Assembly (NCBI GenBank): GCA_938743325.2 | Contig: OW568888.1 | Location: forward strand, 372,001 to 436,000 | Source: Pycnococcus provasolii | Taxonomy: Eukaryota > Chlorophyta > Pseudoscourfieldiophyceae > Pseudoscourfieldiales > Pycnococcaceae | DNA: 64,000 nt | Reading direction: 5' to 3' | Shown: positions 11,401 to 19,158 of the stretch, piece by piece | Layout: every line of letters starts with the position of its first letter | Position numbering within the stretch: the first letter of the stretch is position 1 | The notes under the pieces: model-generated | Database searches by the model: none | What the model was told of the DNA's origin: nothing | Seen by the model: only the letters and a program-made list of their open reading frames with translations | Translations under genes and position numbers: made by a program

Positions 11401-11566
11401 CCTTGAGCTGCCAGCTGGGGAAGGATTCGTTGGTCAGAGGTTGGTTGGCTGGAGTGGAGTTGGTCGCACGCCACCACCACCTGAAGATGCGAGCGGTGTT
11501 CGCACGTACCGCCGTGCGGTGAATACCACGGGCGCGGAGGTGTCAACCTTTGGCTTCGACGACTGA
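8435..11566 (+). CDS. Large low-complexity protein, not recognised
   Basis: A 1043-residue frame from ATG to stop, with coding-type third-position bias. The N terminus (about 1-70) looks folded. It is followed by long Ala/Pro/Thr/Ser-rich stretches, an acidic Asp/Glu tract near residues 190-210 with several Asn, and many TP and SP sites. A helical, probably folded part covers about residues 405-690, with Leu/Ala/Arg-rich segments such as TLLTMAASLDTTTCLRRLL. The C-terminal third is basic with repeated SPR, TPR and SPK motifs, suggesting many proline-directed phosphorylation sites and perhaps microtubule or chromatin binding; that is inference. A poly-Ala run sits near residue 845. No family was recognised. 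Confidence 0.75.
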   Translation: MSSTMNTQITLPSDASACASMLAALGVSPAGIQSAVPGATYVLSRQERGGVLVFACATDATASSLRLEPSLSAKQRTLARTNSQAAPAPAASSTANVTQAKAAATPSPGPLGRDQSATPSAAMSARMKARETAQKLLWDQDSDSDEEDDEAQRMDRARSRANDMVEAAKKRAHALEQQRLGIDPRHDDDDHNNNNNVKEEEEDDDDDGDEECEVVSIISMTPVSDAPTPNTGRETEITPAKRTIAPTPPTNKKKHSPSFRERMFGVGSSMKASSPSPAPARLPPTLSPPSGLTPPARHNTPATPMPRATPTTPLAQGVRPHDRARAAVAVGDAPTPTPLEPAATPVVVRRRWAWSPLRSRPKQAATADTTSMPETPPPRPPPRRLDGGSTAAALEAAAQAPSTPEAAQMIETTVDGINKVISKLGGVQLERYAADQLRILRAGSAIANPRDERAKKVLAGAHLTLLTMAASLDTTTCLRRLLPALLVEPHDSQRRGRCPEELHALSALVRRRGLFLSAPQRRVVALCLARCTMEYAFPPGEDDDRENDALSPTSRALTREVQGAYELLRQRIQEITCHLVSTAAGASPDDAALTASEICAAFAGVCEMRAGLGGTSPISKGNDQSSVGSPVSPGMKRWAALRAHALKSALGYRCVKASLAMLRLKAGACKHPGEMEEWRRVFRSLRRSRSIKRLGLEDFIPPADGENGNRTAVGSPRTEAAARRAAADAERKRDRPDEYMIDASILPEKPRRPSHAPNSEEKKKKGFHPIRLLSRLRPRFIGGRRRADGSPAGSKLTTPRKALAGSTPRRAAASPRVARRPSPKPSPRTPARRPSSTSAAAAAAAAAAADVLADGEHIVGYSRTGNVIRTPRSLAKNVLGSPANTRRMYGKEKPQTGTLFSPRYTGPYVASGAGVHKWKAASDEAKSVVSPRMKLAEMATPDRASGKSTSGVDYVSLARDYRNSFLVGKDASPGGASAAVPGTPPGNLPLELPAGEGFVGQRLVGWSGVGRTPPPPEDASGVRTYRRAVNTTGAEVSTFGFDD

Positions 11567-11787
11567 CTCTGACTCGACTTCTTTGAACTATCGTAGTCTA
11601 TGAAGGCGGCGGAGGCGGAGGCGGACTCCGCCGAGCGACGAAATTTTCTGTCACATAATAGGAATTCCTAACTTACAGTACTTATTCGTCTTTTTTTTTT
11701 CCATGTCCGTGCCACAACATACAAAAAAACCATGTCACCAAACAACCCGGACCCGTTTGAAGGGGGTGGTTTTGGAAATCTTGACCG

Positions 11788-11829
11788 TAAAGCTGCAAAT
11801 CTTTACACACAACTGTTCACATCCGCCAT
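11788..11829 (-). other. Shared 3'-flank element, copy 1
   Basis: This stretch lies 19 bp beyond the stop of the minus-strand TOG gene. Its last 30 bp (11800-11829) are identical to 62549-62578, and it includes an inverted pair GTAAAG...CTTTAC with an 8-nt loop. On the transcript strand it contains TGTAAAG, compatible with a TGTAA polyadenylation signal. See the findings for the second copy. Confidence 0.85.
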
Positions 11830-11847
11830 TCACGCAACTTATCGCTT

Positions 11848-13161
11848 TCACTGGGTTGTTTTTAGCACAGCATTTGCGGTTGTCGCCTCAAGCACCTCAC
11901 GACACAACGCTGTCCATGCCGCGCTCACTTCATCCACTGCATCTGCTTCGACGGCAGCATTCGCAGGACTCTGCGATCCCAAGGGAATGCTTTGGAATGC
12001 ACTGTGCAGCACTTCAAGCAGTCCTCTTGCACTTTCCCTCGCCTCCTTCTGTTTGTCCGTAAGCTGGCTCCCACCCACCGCGAGAAGAGCTTTGATCTGC
12101 GGCAGGGAGAGGGGAGGGGGTGGTGTGGATGGTGTCCTCTCAGCGTCTTCAGGCAGCGAGAGGCGAACGACCGTCGCGTCGTCTTCGTCGCTCGACCCGT
12201 CCGCAGCCATGGCAACGAGCGCGACACTGTCGTCTCCCGACAAGGCGTGCGCGCGCTGTGCGCACAGCGCGTGCATGCATAGCACGGCATTCGCGCGTAC
12301 TTTGGGATTCCTGTGCTTAGCGTGCGTTTCGAGGAGGATGAGCAGCGCGTCGCCGGCGTTTCGGTCGGGTGCGATGGAGTACGCGAGGTTTCGCAGGGCG
12401 TTCTGCGCCTCCTCGATGACAAACTTCTTGTCGTTGGATCCCGCCTTGATGAGAAGTTGCAGAAGAAGTTCCGACTCCAAGTGGGGCAGCAGGCTTCCCT
12501 TGAAGACACGGCACAGGTCTGCGGTTGCCATGACGGCTGTTTTGATGATTCCCGATCGTGGCGACTTGAGTGCCTTTGCCAGCAGAGGTATGGCTGGTGT
12601 TATGATGGGGAGCGTGGCGTTGGGGTGGAATTTCGCGAGACGGCGCAGCGTGTTGCACCCCTTGACGACGTCCGTCCACGTGGTTGACGCCATAAGTGTT
12701 GTCGTTTGTTCGAACGCCTCCGCGAGCGTGGGGTAGGTTTCCCCGTCGTCGTCGCGCGTCCTTTTTTGCCCTGTGGGTGTTTGCACGCAGTCGCACAGTT
12801 GTTCGTACGTTTGGTACGTGACGTCCGCCGCGGTCGGTTCAGGCAGTCCCGTTGGAAGTTTCGGCGGCACATTTTGTTCCTCAGGAGGAGGAGCACCACT
12901 TGTATTCGTTGATATATCACCAGCACCAGCACCAGCACCAGCACCACCGGCGTCAGCGAATCCGCGTCGCAGGCGCGCCGCTTCCGCCGCGGCGATTTCC
13001 TTCGCCGTCGGTGGCGTGAGAACTCCCGGATTGTTATTGTCTGAAGCAGTCTCTTGCATCATCAGACTAGAAGGAGCAGTAGCAGTGGCAGCAGGAAGGT
13101 TTTCAGAAGGCGTCTTCAATTCTTGAAAGGGAAGTGCTCCTGGAGGTGGTGTGCCGGACAT
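11848..13161 (-). CDS. TOG/ARM-repeat protein (CLASP/Crescerin-like)
   Basis: A 437-residue protein. The first 110 residues are Pro/Ala/Gly-rich and disordered. Residues of about 120-310 are helical repeats with TOG/HEAT character: W-DVVKGCNTLRRLAKFHP opens a repeat, followed by KTAVMATADLCRVF, FVIEEAQNALRNLA and NPKVRANAVLCMHALC. Such repeats bind tubulin in the CLASP and TOGARAM/Crescerin families. After about 310 there is an acidic linker and a helical tail. Because only one array is visible and the rest of a CLASP is missing, a plant-type ARM-repeat microtubule protein is equally possible. The start is an ATG in a 600-bp region shared with the divergent RPL35. Confidence 0.7.
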   Translation of the reverse strand: MSGTPPPGALPFQELKTPSENLPAATATAPSSLMMQETASDNNNPGVLTPPTAKEIAAAEAARLRRGFADAGGAGAGAGAGDISTNTSGAPPPEEQNVPPKLPTGLPEPTAADVTYQTYEQLCDCVQTPTGQKRTRDDDGETYPTLAEAFEQTTTLMASTTWTDVVKGCNTLRRLAKFHPNATLPIITPAIPLLAKALKSPRSGIIKTAVMATADLCRVFKGSLLPHLESELLLQLLIKAGSNDKKFVIEEAQNALRNLAYSIAPDRNAGDALLILLETHAKHRNPKVRANAVLCMHALCAQRAHALSGDDSVALVAMAADGSSDEDDATVVRLSLPEDAERTPSTPPPPLSLPQIKALLAVGGSQLTDKQKEARESARGLLEVLHSAFQSIPLGSQSPANAAVEADAVDEVSAAWTALCREVLEATTANAVLKTTQ

Positions 13162-13341
13162 GAATGCTCCGGAGCGACCTATCGTGCGAAATGACCGGGA
13201 ACTCTAATGAAGTCAAACCCACTGCACTGAGGGAGGGAGGAGAGAGGGGAGAGAAAAAACAACAGGCAACTACTTCCAAAAGGCTTCCAAAAGGCGGGAA
13301 CCCCAACGGCTCTTTTCTGTTCTGATTCCTTAGATTCGGGG

Positions 13342-13623
13342 TTAGGATTCTGAGTAGGGGTTTGGGTTTGGGGTTTGGGGGTTTGGGGGGTTTGGGGGTT
13401 TGGGGGTTTGATTCGGGGTTTGGGGGGTTTGGGGGTTTGGGGTTTTGGGGGTTGTTATCGTTGGGAAGGTTTCGGCTACCCTAGGCCCTAGCTGGGTTTA
13501 TCGTAGGGTATGGGAGAAGGGTGGTACAGTATCAAGGTATGGGCTCCCAGATGATGATAGGGTTCCGGGTTCAGGGTTAGGGTTTCATGTAGGGTGAGAT
13601 GTTAGGGTTAGGGTTAGGGTTAG
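13342..13623. repeat. Interstitial telomere-like tract
   Basis: Degenerate GGGTTTGGGG-type repeats (about 13342-13450) are followed by GGTTCAGGGTTAGGG (from 13567) and a perfect run of more than three TTAGGG units (13601-13623). The tract lies between the divergent TOG and RPL35 genes, and ordinary genes continue on both sides, so this is not a chromosome end. The rest of 13162-13767 shows no gene. Confidence 0.9.
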
Positions 13624-13767
13624 CTGTCTACGGGGACGGAAATCCCTTGGGGGATACCGGTTTTGTTTAAGGGGTTTTTGGTCCTGCCGCCGCCGTTCTC
13701 TTTCTCCTTCGCTCCCCTGGAACGTTGTCGGTGTCGGCCATTGCACACATATATCTTATACAACGTC

Positions 13768-14702
13768 ATGGGTACGTGCTCGTCTTGCTTTGTTGCTGTC
13801 GTGGTGGTGTGGTGTGTGGTTTCGTGCTTATGTAGCTGTCGTTGTTGCTTCCTTCTATAACATCTGTGGTGTCTGGGGATGTTTGTGTTTGGGGATGTCG
13901 GCTTGTGCCGATGATGATGGTGGATGCGCAAACACCAGCGTGTTGCTGGGACATCACGACGACGACGACGACGACGACGACGACTCCTTCTTAATCTTCT
14001 TATGCAAGATGGCGACATTCTGCTCGTCGTCTTGGCTTTGATGAGTCAGAACATTATCGAGTCGACCTGCCATGAGACCGAAGGAAGTAATTTGTTTCTG
14101 CGCCGACGCCGCCGAGAGTCGTCTCGTCTCGTTTCGTTTCGTCTCGTCTCGTCGTCAAAGTCAGCACAGCAATATGTTGGGCTGAGTCAAGTTGTCGGCG
14201 ATCGGGCTTGGGAATGGTTTTGGGTGGTGGTGGTGGTGCTCTAGCAACCGCAAAGGTCATCGCAAAAAAGAAACAAACCAAACCAAAACAAAAGACTCAC
14301 GCAACCCATCAACATCAACACACACAATCAACAGCGAAACTCAAGGCTCACGAGTTGCGGGGACAGTCCAAGGGTGACTTGACGAAGCAGCTGACAGACC
14401 TGAAGAACGAGCTGACGGCTCTTCGCGTTGCCAAGGTGACGGGAGGCGCGCCGAACAAACTTTCGAAAATCAAGGTTGTGCGAAAGAACATCGCGCGCGT
14501 GCTGACGGTGATCCACCAAACGCAGCTCTCGCACCTGAAGGAGGCGAACAAGGGAAACAAGCACATCCCGCTTGACCTGCGCGTGAAGAAGACGCGCGCC
14601 ATCCGAAGGGCGCTCACGAAGAAGCAGCTCGCGGGCGTGACGGAGAAGGAGGCGAAGCGCAACGCATACTTCCCGATGCGCAAGTACGCCGTCAAGGCTT
14701 AA
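13768..14702 (+). CDS. RPL35: Ribosomal protein L35 (uL29), two exons
   Basis: A protein of the large ribosomal subunit near the exit tunnel. Exon 1 is only four coding bases (13768-13771, ATGG); the intron is 13772-14334 (563 bp, GTACGT...ACAG); exon 2 is 14335-14702. Joining gives [10 protein letters not shown] at the N terminus, matching the family's MARxKAHELR, and a total of 123 residues, exactly the usual eukaryotic length. The C-terminal part [12 protein letters not shown] and PMRKYAVKA is also typical. A frame continuing upstream in exon 2 gives a 43-residue low-complexity leader foreign to L35, so it is rejected. The intron holds a GAC microsatellite near 13958. TGTAA at 14709 follows the stop. 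Confidence 0.93.
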
Positions 14703-14784
14703 AGTGTGTTGTAATATGACACGTGCTTTGTTTCTACGTATTCGCGCGACTTTTGGTTTCTTAGGTTACTTTAGCAGTGTAGTG

Positions 14785-15963
14785 TTACATGGGCATCGGA
14801 GGAGGTGGTGGTGGTGGCATAGGCGGTGGTGCAAGTCCGCCAGGAAGAGGTGGTGGTGGTGGCATAGGTGGAGGGGGAGGGAAGCCTCCCGGCATAGGTG
14901 GTGGTGGTGGCATCGGCGGGGCGGGAGGGAACGCCGACGGCGGCGCCATGTACGGCATAGGCGCGTTCGCCACCGCCGCAGAAGCTGCCGCCTGCACAGC
15001 CGGATTGGAAGCTGCAATCAGCCTCTCGGCGTCACTGCCGTGCCTCTCGCCACTGCCATCCTTCTTGAAGGCGTACTGCACCTGCACCGAGCGTCCGCTG
15101 AGAAACTGGTTGTGCATGGCATTGATAGCCGCATCGCTGCTTGCGAAGTTGTCGTAGCTGACAAATCCGAAGCCTTTGTGCTTCCCTGTATCCTCGTCAC
15201 GCATCACCTTAGGCATGCCGAGAACACGTCCAAACGCGCTGAAAGTATCGTAGAGCAGCTTCTCGTCCACGTTTGCGTCAAGGTTGCCTATGAACAGGTT
15301 GGCACCCACGTCCACTGCACCTCCCTTGTCGCCTGGTCCGCCAAGCGACCGGTTCACACGAAGCGGTTTCCCCGAGAGTGTGCACATGTGCATCACCTTC
15401 ATAGCCTGTGTACGAAGGGTGTATGTGTGTGTGTGTGTGTTGTGTTGTGTGTGGAACATGTGAGCACTCGTGCATACACGCACAAACGAATCGCAGCTTT
15501 CTCGTCGACTCCCAGAATATAAACGTATTAGGCTCAGATGAAGAAATTCAACCATTGTATTGTGTGTGCCCTGTTATCAATATCGCTCACAAGCCGAGGC
15601 TTCGGTAGCGCGGATAAACAGATAGGGCGTCCTCCTTGCCAATCAATCACTCACCCCCAAACATTGGACAGGCCACAAAACAGTAAGCAAAATAGGCAGG
15701 GCACGTACATATTCCGCGTCAGCTGGTGTCGCCATCTCGACAAAGCCGTAACCAAAGTGTGCGTTGTTCACGCGGTCTTTCGGCATGTACACGTTGGTAA
15801 CGACGCCGACTTGCGTGAAGAGCTCCCACAAAATCGCCTCTGTGATGACAGACTCGACGCCGCCGACGTACAGCGTCGCATCCGGGTTGCGCGCTGAAGA
15901 CGACGCGGTGACGGACGCGCCCGCGGACAGCGTCACGCGCCCTCCCGCCGTAGACGCCGCCAT
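14785..15963 (-). CDS. SF3B4: Splicing factor 3B subunit 4 (SAP49), two exons
   Basis: A U2 snRNP subunit that helps anchor SF3B near the branch site. Exon 1 is 15709-15963 and exon 2 is 14785-15405; the intron 15406-15708 starts GTACGT and ends ACAG. The 291-residue product has RRM1 ([29 protein letters not shown]) split by the intron after DAEY, RRM2 ([29 protein letters not shown]), then [17 protein letters not shown], all matching SF3B4. The Pro/Gly/Met-rich tail is short (about 75 residues) compared with the animal protein. The start at 15963 (MAASTAGG) is preferred to a non-family upstream extension. Its end is 82 bp from the convergent end of RPL35. Confidence 0.93.
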
Positions 15964-16251
15964 ACAGGCAAGGGAAGCCACCACCGAGGGAAAACTAAAA
16001 ACGATATCGAACCAGAACACACGCCGCCGCCACCCCCCGAATGCCCGAAGTCCTAACCCGAATCACCCGAATCACCCTAAACCCCTAAATGCCATAATCA
16101 CCCGAATCACCCTAGATCTTTCTGAGCGAACTCACGAATCATAGTTAACGTTACAACAGGATGTACCCTAGCCATAAAAGGATATGTGCGGCCGCCATAA
16201 AAGCCATAGGTGCTGTACGGCGAAAGCAAGCCGTTTACCTATGCCGTTTAC
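15964..16251. promoter_or_regulatory. SF3B4 upstream region with telomere-box-like words
   Basis: 288 bp containing repeated CCCGAATCACCC and CCCTAAACCCCTAAA words (about 16036-16110), similar to plant telo boxes, then two nearby copies each of GCCATAAAAG and GTTTACCTA. No gene is seen. Confidence 0.5.
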
Positions 16252-17994
16252 CTAGGACGACTCCACGACGACGACAGGTGCCTCAGGTGCCTTCTTCTTC
16301 GATTCCCACGACGTGATCGGCGCCGCTTCTCTTATCGAGACAAAAGGCTTCAGAGTCACGTGGAGATCCTTGTCTGGCACGTGCGAGTGGTCGAAGCAGT
16401 CATCGACACTATCCTCAATCCTGTGGCCCATGCCGCCCTTGCCGCGCTTCTCCAACCACAGGTCGCCGTACGTCTTCTTCGACGCAATCTTCGCCAGGTT
16501 GCTCACCATCAAGTCCTCCTGGTTGATCACCGGGAAGAGGCCGTTGCGATTCTCCTTCGCATCTGGAGCCTCGCAGATGCGCTTGCCCTGATACTCGAGC
16601 CACTGGTCGCCCGTCGTCGTTCCAGGCGCCTCGGCGTCGATCGTGTGACGCACGATCATGCCAAAGTCCTTGTCGAAGCGCGTTTTCAAGTGAGGCAGCT
16701 TCTCGCGCAAGCCCGTGCGCTTTCCTTGGTACGCGAGCCAGCTGTCGCCGTCGAGCTTGTTCTCCACCTTGAGCTGAGAGTGCGTGCTCAACGCGTCGCG
16801 GTACGAGAGCACATCCGTCAGGGCGGCCGCCTTGGCACGTCGTAGCATGAAAGGCGTCGGGTCCGTGATCTTCTTGCCCTGCGGCATTTCCGCGTTCACA
16901 ACCTCCGGGCCCGTCGCGACGTTGTACTGGTCCATCGCCGTGCGCGTCAGCTCCGAGTTCTGGCGCTGCGATCCCAGCGCACGGCCGTGCATCTCCAGCG
17001 CGTCTGCGTCCGTCTCAAGCTCTCCGTGCTCGCCCTTCGTGTAGTGCCCGTACGGAGTCGCGTCGAGCATGCTCCACAGCGTCGTCTTGAGCGTCGGACG
17101 TCCATCCTTTGCGTCGAGATGGCTCTGCAACGCCGAGTGGTCCGCAAGTCTCTCGAACGTGTTCTTCGGCTTGCCTGCGGAGATGATGCGCATCTCGTCG
17201 CGCGCCTTCGTAAGGTCGTGCTTCATCGGGTCAACAACGCCCGTGACGTCCGCTCGGATCACGTCACTGCGCCACGTGAATGGATCGTAGTCGCTCTCGA
17301 TGACGATATCTCGGTACACGCCAACCTTCGTGTTCGTCGCCTTGAGGTACCTCCTGTTGCGGTCGTTGGACTTCGCCTCGATGTCCAGAACGTCGCGCTC
17401 TGCCACCGCCGCTTCCACCTGCGCCTGGATGGGCTCGAACACGCCTCGCCTCCACGCGTTGTGCATGATGCCGTTCTGCTTCGCCTTGTACGCCGCCTCG
17501 CGGTCGATGGAGCGCACAGCTTCCTGCACCGCAGGCTCGCGGCCTTCGATGCCTGCGACGACGCGGCCCATGGTTTCGTGAAAGGCTGCCTCCTTGCGTT
17601 TGGCTTTGTCCAAGCGCCTGCGCTCAAACTCGCGCCGCTGCGCCTCGTTGAGCTCAGCAACTCGCGCCTCCTTCTCGCGCTGAATTTCGAGCTTGCGTTG
17701 GTCCTTCTTTGTTGTTTTCGCGGACATGGTGCTCGCCGTTCGCGCGACGACGCGCTTGGCGGGCGGCGCTGGCGGTATGAGCATGTGCGTGGCTTCTCGG
17801 TCGCCAGGTTCCGAGCGGCTTGTGAGTAGAAGCGAGTCGAGTTTTCGCGGGTCGGCATACGTGCGCAGGACGTCCCCGGAGACTCCCGGCAGTTTCGTCG
17901 TTCCCTTGAACGACGTCGACGTCGCGACGCCGAACGTCGTCGGTTCTGGCAGCGGCGCCGGGTTCGGCGCCGGGTGCACCGGATACGTGCGCAT
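16252..17994 (-). CDS. Coiled-coil protein with repeated WL-YQGKR motif
   Basis: A 580-residue soluble protein, not assigned to a named family. Residues of about 95-165 are a highly charged helix (KKDQRKLEIQREKEARVAEL). The middle contains RYLKATNTKVGVYRDIVIESDYDPF and TTLWSMLDATPYGHYTKGE. Near the C terminus a short motif recurs three times: GDSWLAYQGKR, GDQWLEYQGKR and GDLWLEKRGKG, spaced 40-60 residues apart, often followed by conserved-looking LPHLKTRFDKDFG-type segments. Repeated short tubulin-facing motifs and this charge pattern recall axonemal inner-junction or microtubule-inner proteins, but that is only inference. The open frame starts with TTG at 18009; the ATG at 17994 is chosen. 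Confidence 0.8.
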   Translation of the reverse strand: MRTYPVHPAPNPAPLPEPTTFGVATSTSFKGTTKLPGVSGDVLRTYADPRKLDSLLLTSRSEPGDREATHMLIPPAPPAKRVVARTASTMSAKTTKKDQRKLEIQREKEARVAELNEAQRREFERRRLDKAKRKEAAFHETMGRVVAGIEGREPAVQEAVRSIDREAAYKAKQNGIMHNAWRRGVFEPIQAQVEAAVAERDVLDIEAKSNDRNRRYLKATNTKVGVYRDIVIESDYDPFTWRSDVIRADVTGVVDPMKHDLTKARDEMRIISAGKPKNTFERLADHSALQSHLDAKDGRPTLKTTLWSMLDATPYGHYTKGEHGELETDADALEMHGRALGSQRQNSELTRTAMDQYNVATGPEVVNAEMPQGKKITDPTPFMLRRAKAAALTDVLSYRDALSTHSQLKVENKLDGDSWLAYQGKRTGLREKLPHLKTRFDKDFGMIVRHTIDAEAPGTTTGDQWLEYQGKRICEAPDAKENRNGLFPVINQEDLMVSNLAKIASKKTYGDLWLEKRGKGGMGHRIEDSVDDCFDHSHVPDKDLHVTLKPFVSIREAAPITSWESKKKAPEAPVVVVESS

Positions 17995-18879
17995 GTTGTT
18001 TGATGTCAAACGTGAGCCAACGAGGTTAACGCAAACGGTTCGTCGTGGTGGTGTGCTCGTGCCGTGCTGTTTTTAACGGCCGCCCACCACTGAAGAGTCA
18101 GGGTTAAGCTGGCACAAATGTGCTGTACTTTGATGGCGAACAAGACCTCGTTCCAACAAGAGCGACTAAAAGGGCCGCAGGCCGACGGAGGGGTCCGGAC
18201 ACCCAGGCGACGAAAAGCTTACCGTAGGGTAGTCCCGGCACGAAACCGATGCGACCGGTCAGGCGGTCACTCGTCACTCGTTACTGCACTGCCGTGTGGG
18301 CTGTGGTGGTGGTGGTGGTGGTGGTGGTGGTGGTGGTCGTGCCAAAGCAAAGCAAGCCGTCAACAACGCATTAGCATACAGTACAGTACAGTGCATTGGG
18401 CTATTCAATCGACGGATTGTCCCTCAACGGTAAAACAGGTCGGTGAATCCATCCACCGCATCGTCCCCAACGGTGTGGAAAGGTCGGTGACATCGTTCCA
18501 CACCGGTGGTTCTGGTCGGCCCTCCGAGCCGTCTCCCCTTCCCAGCCCTCCTCCCCTTCCCAGCCCTCCTCCCCTTCCCAGCCCTCTCCCGGGGTTTGCG
18601 TCGCCTCGGCGCCACGCCCAACTGGGGGTTAGCACCACAGATGTTCAGCGCCTGTTTCCCGCGTGAGTTTCCCTCGGGAAACCTCCTATTACCGCTTCTT
18701 ATCAGTAACTTTGTCGCGTTTTCTTCTTCCTGTAGCAGACGTACGACAACTTAAGGGTCGGGGAGGCTGACCTTAAGGTACGTTTTGAGGTGAAAAAGCC
18801 TTAAGACGTTACAGATGTCTTAAAGTAAAGAGTGACGAACTTGGCCAAGCGTGGCCGCGTGCTTGGAGCAGCGCGTGGC
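17995..18879. other. Intergenic region with several simple repeats
   Basis: About 885 bp without a supported gene. It holds a (TGG)n run near 18303-18340, a perfect 10-bp inverted repeat (CGGTGTGGAA at 18471 and TTCCACACCG at 18496, 15-nt loop), and an 18-bp C-rich unit, CCCTTCCCAGCCCTCCTC, repeated about three times at 18536-18592. It leads into a retroelement fossil. Confidence 0.6.
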
Positions 18880-19105
18880 TCGTGGCCGCTGTTGTCATGG
18901 AAGGTATGTATGCGACGAACACAACAGTCGCTGCTAAGAAAGATGCGGAGACTGGAGAATGGACAGATGCTCGCATCTGCCAAGACAGCAGACGCCCCAA
19001 CGAGAAATGCGTGAGGGATCAGAGAGTCATGCACCGGGTGGACGAGCTACTCCAGAAGGCAGCTACCTGCAGATATTTCACCGCGATTGACTTGGAAGGA
19101 TGCAA
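18880..19105 (+). mobile_element. Ty3/Gypsy reverse transcriptase fossil
   Basis: A short piece of the palm/finger part of a Ty3/Gypsy-type reverse transcriptase, recognised by the order: AAKKDA (family KK-DG), ARICQDSRRPNEK (family R-CVDYR-LN), RVDELLQKA (family R-DELL--L) and RYFTAIDLEG (family FS-IDL--G). It is broken, with only a fraction of the pol region left and no visible LTRs. It lies just downstream of the ParB-like gene. Divergence suggests an old insertion. Confidence 0.75.
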
Positions 19106-19158
19106 CGGGCTATCTTGTATTAGAAGTGTTTGTTTAAAAATGAGTAGGATTTTTTGAT

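Noticed and set aside
13342-13623. Chromosome end (telomere)
   Set aside because: The repeats are degenerate and flanked by ordinary genes on both sides.
14208-14334. In-frame 43-residue extension of RPL35
   Set aside because: Low-complexity and foreign to the family; the spliced 4-nt first exon gives the exact consensus N terminus and length.
18471-18505. Perfect inverted repeat as a bacterial-type terminator
   Set aside because: No T-run follows and the genome is eukaryotic; kept only as a structural note.
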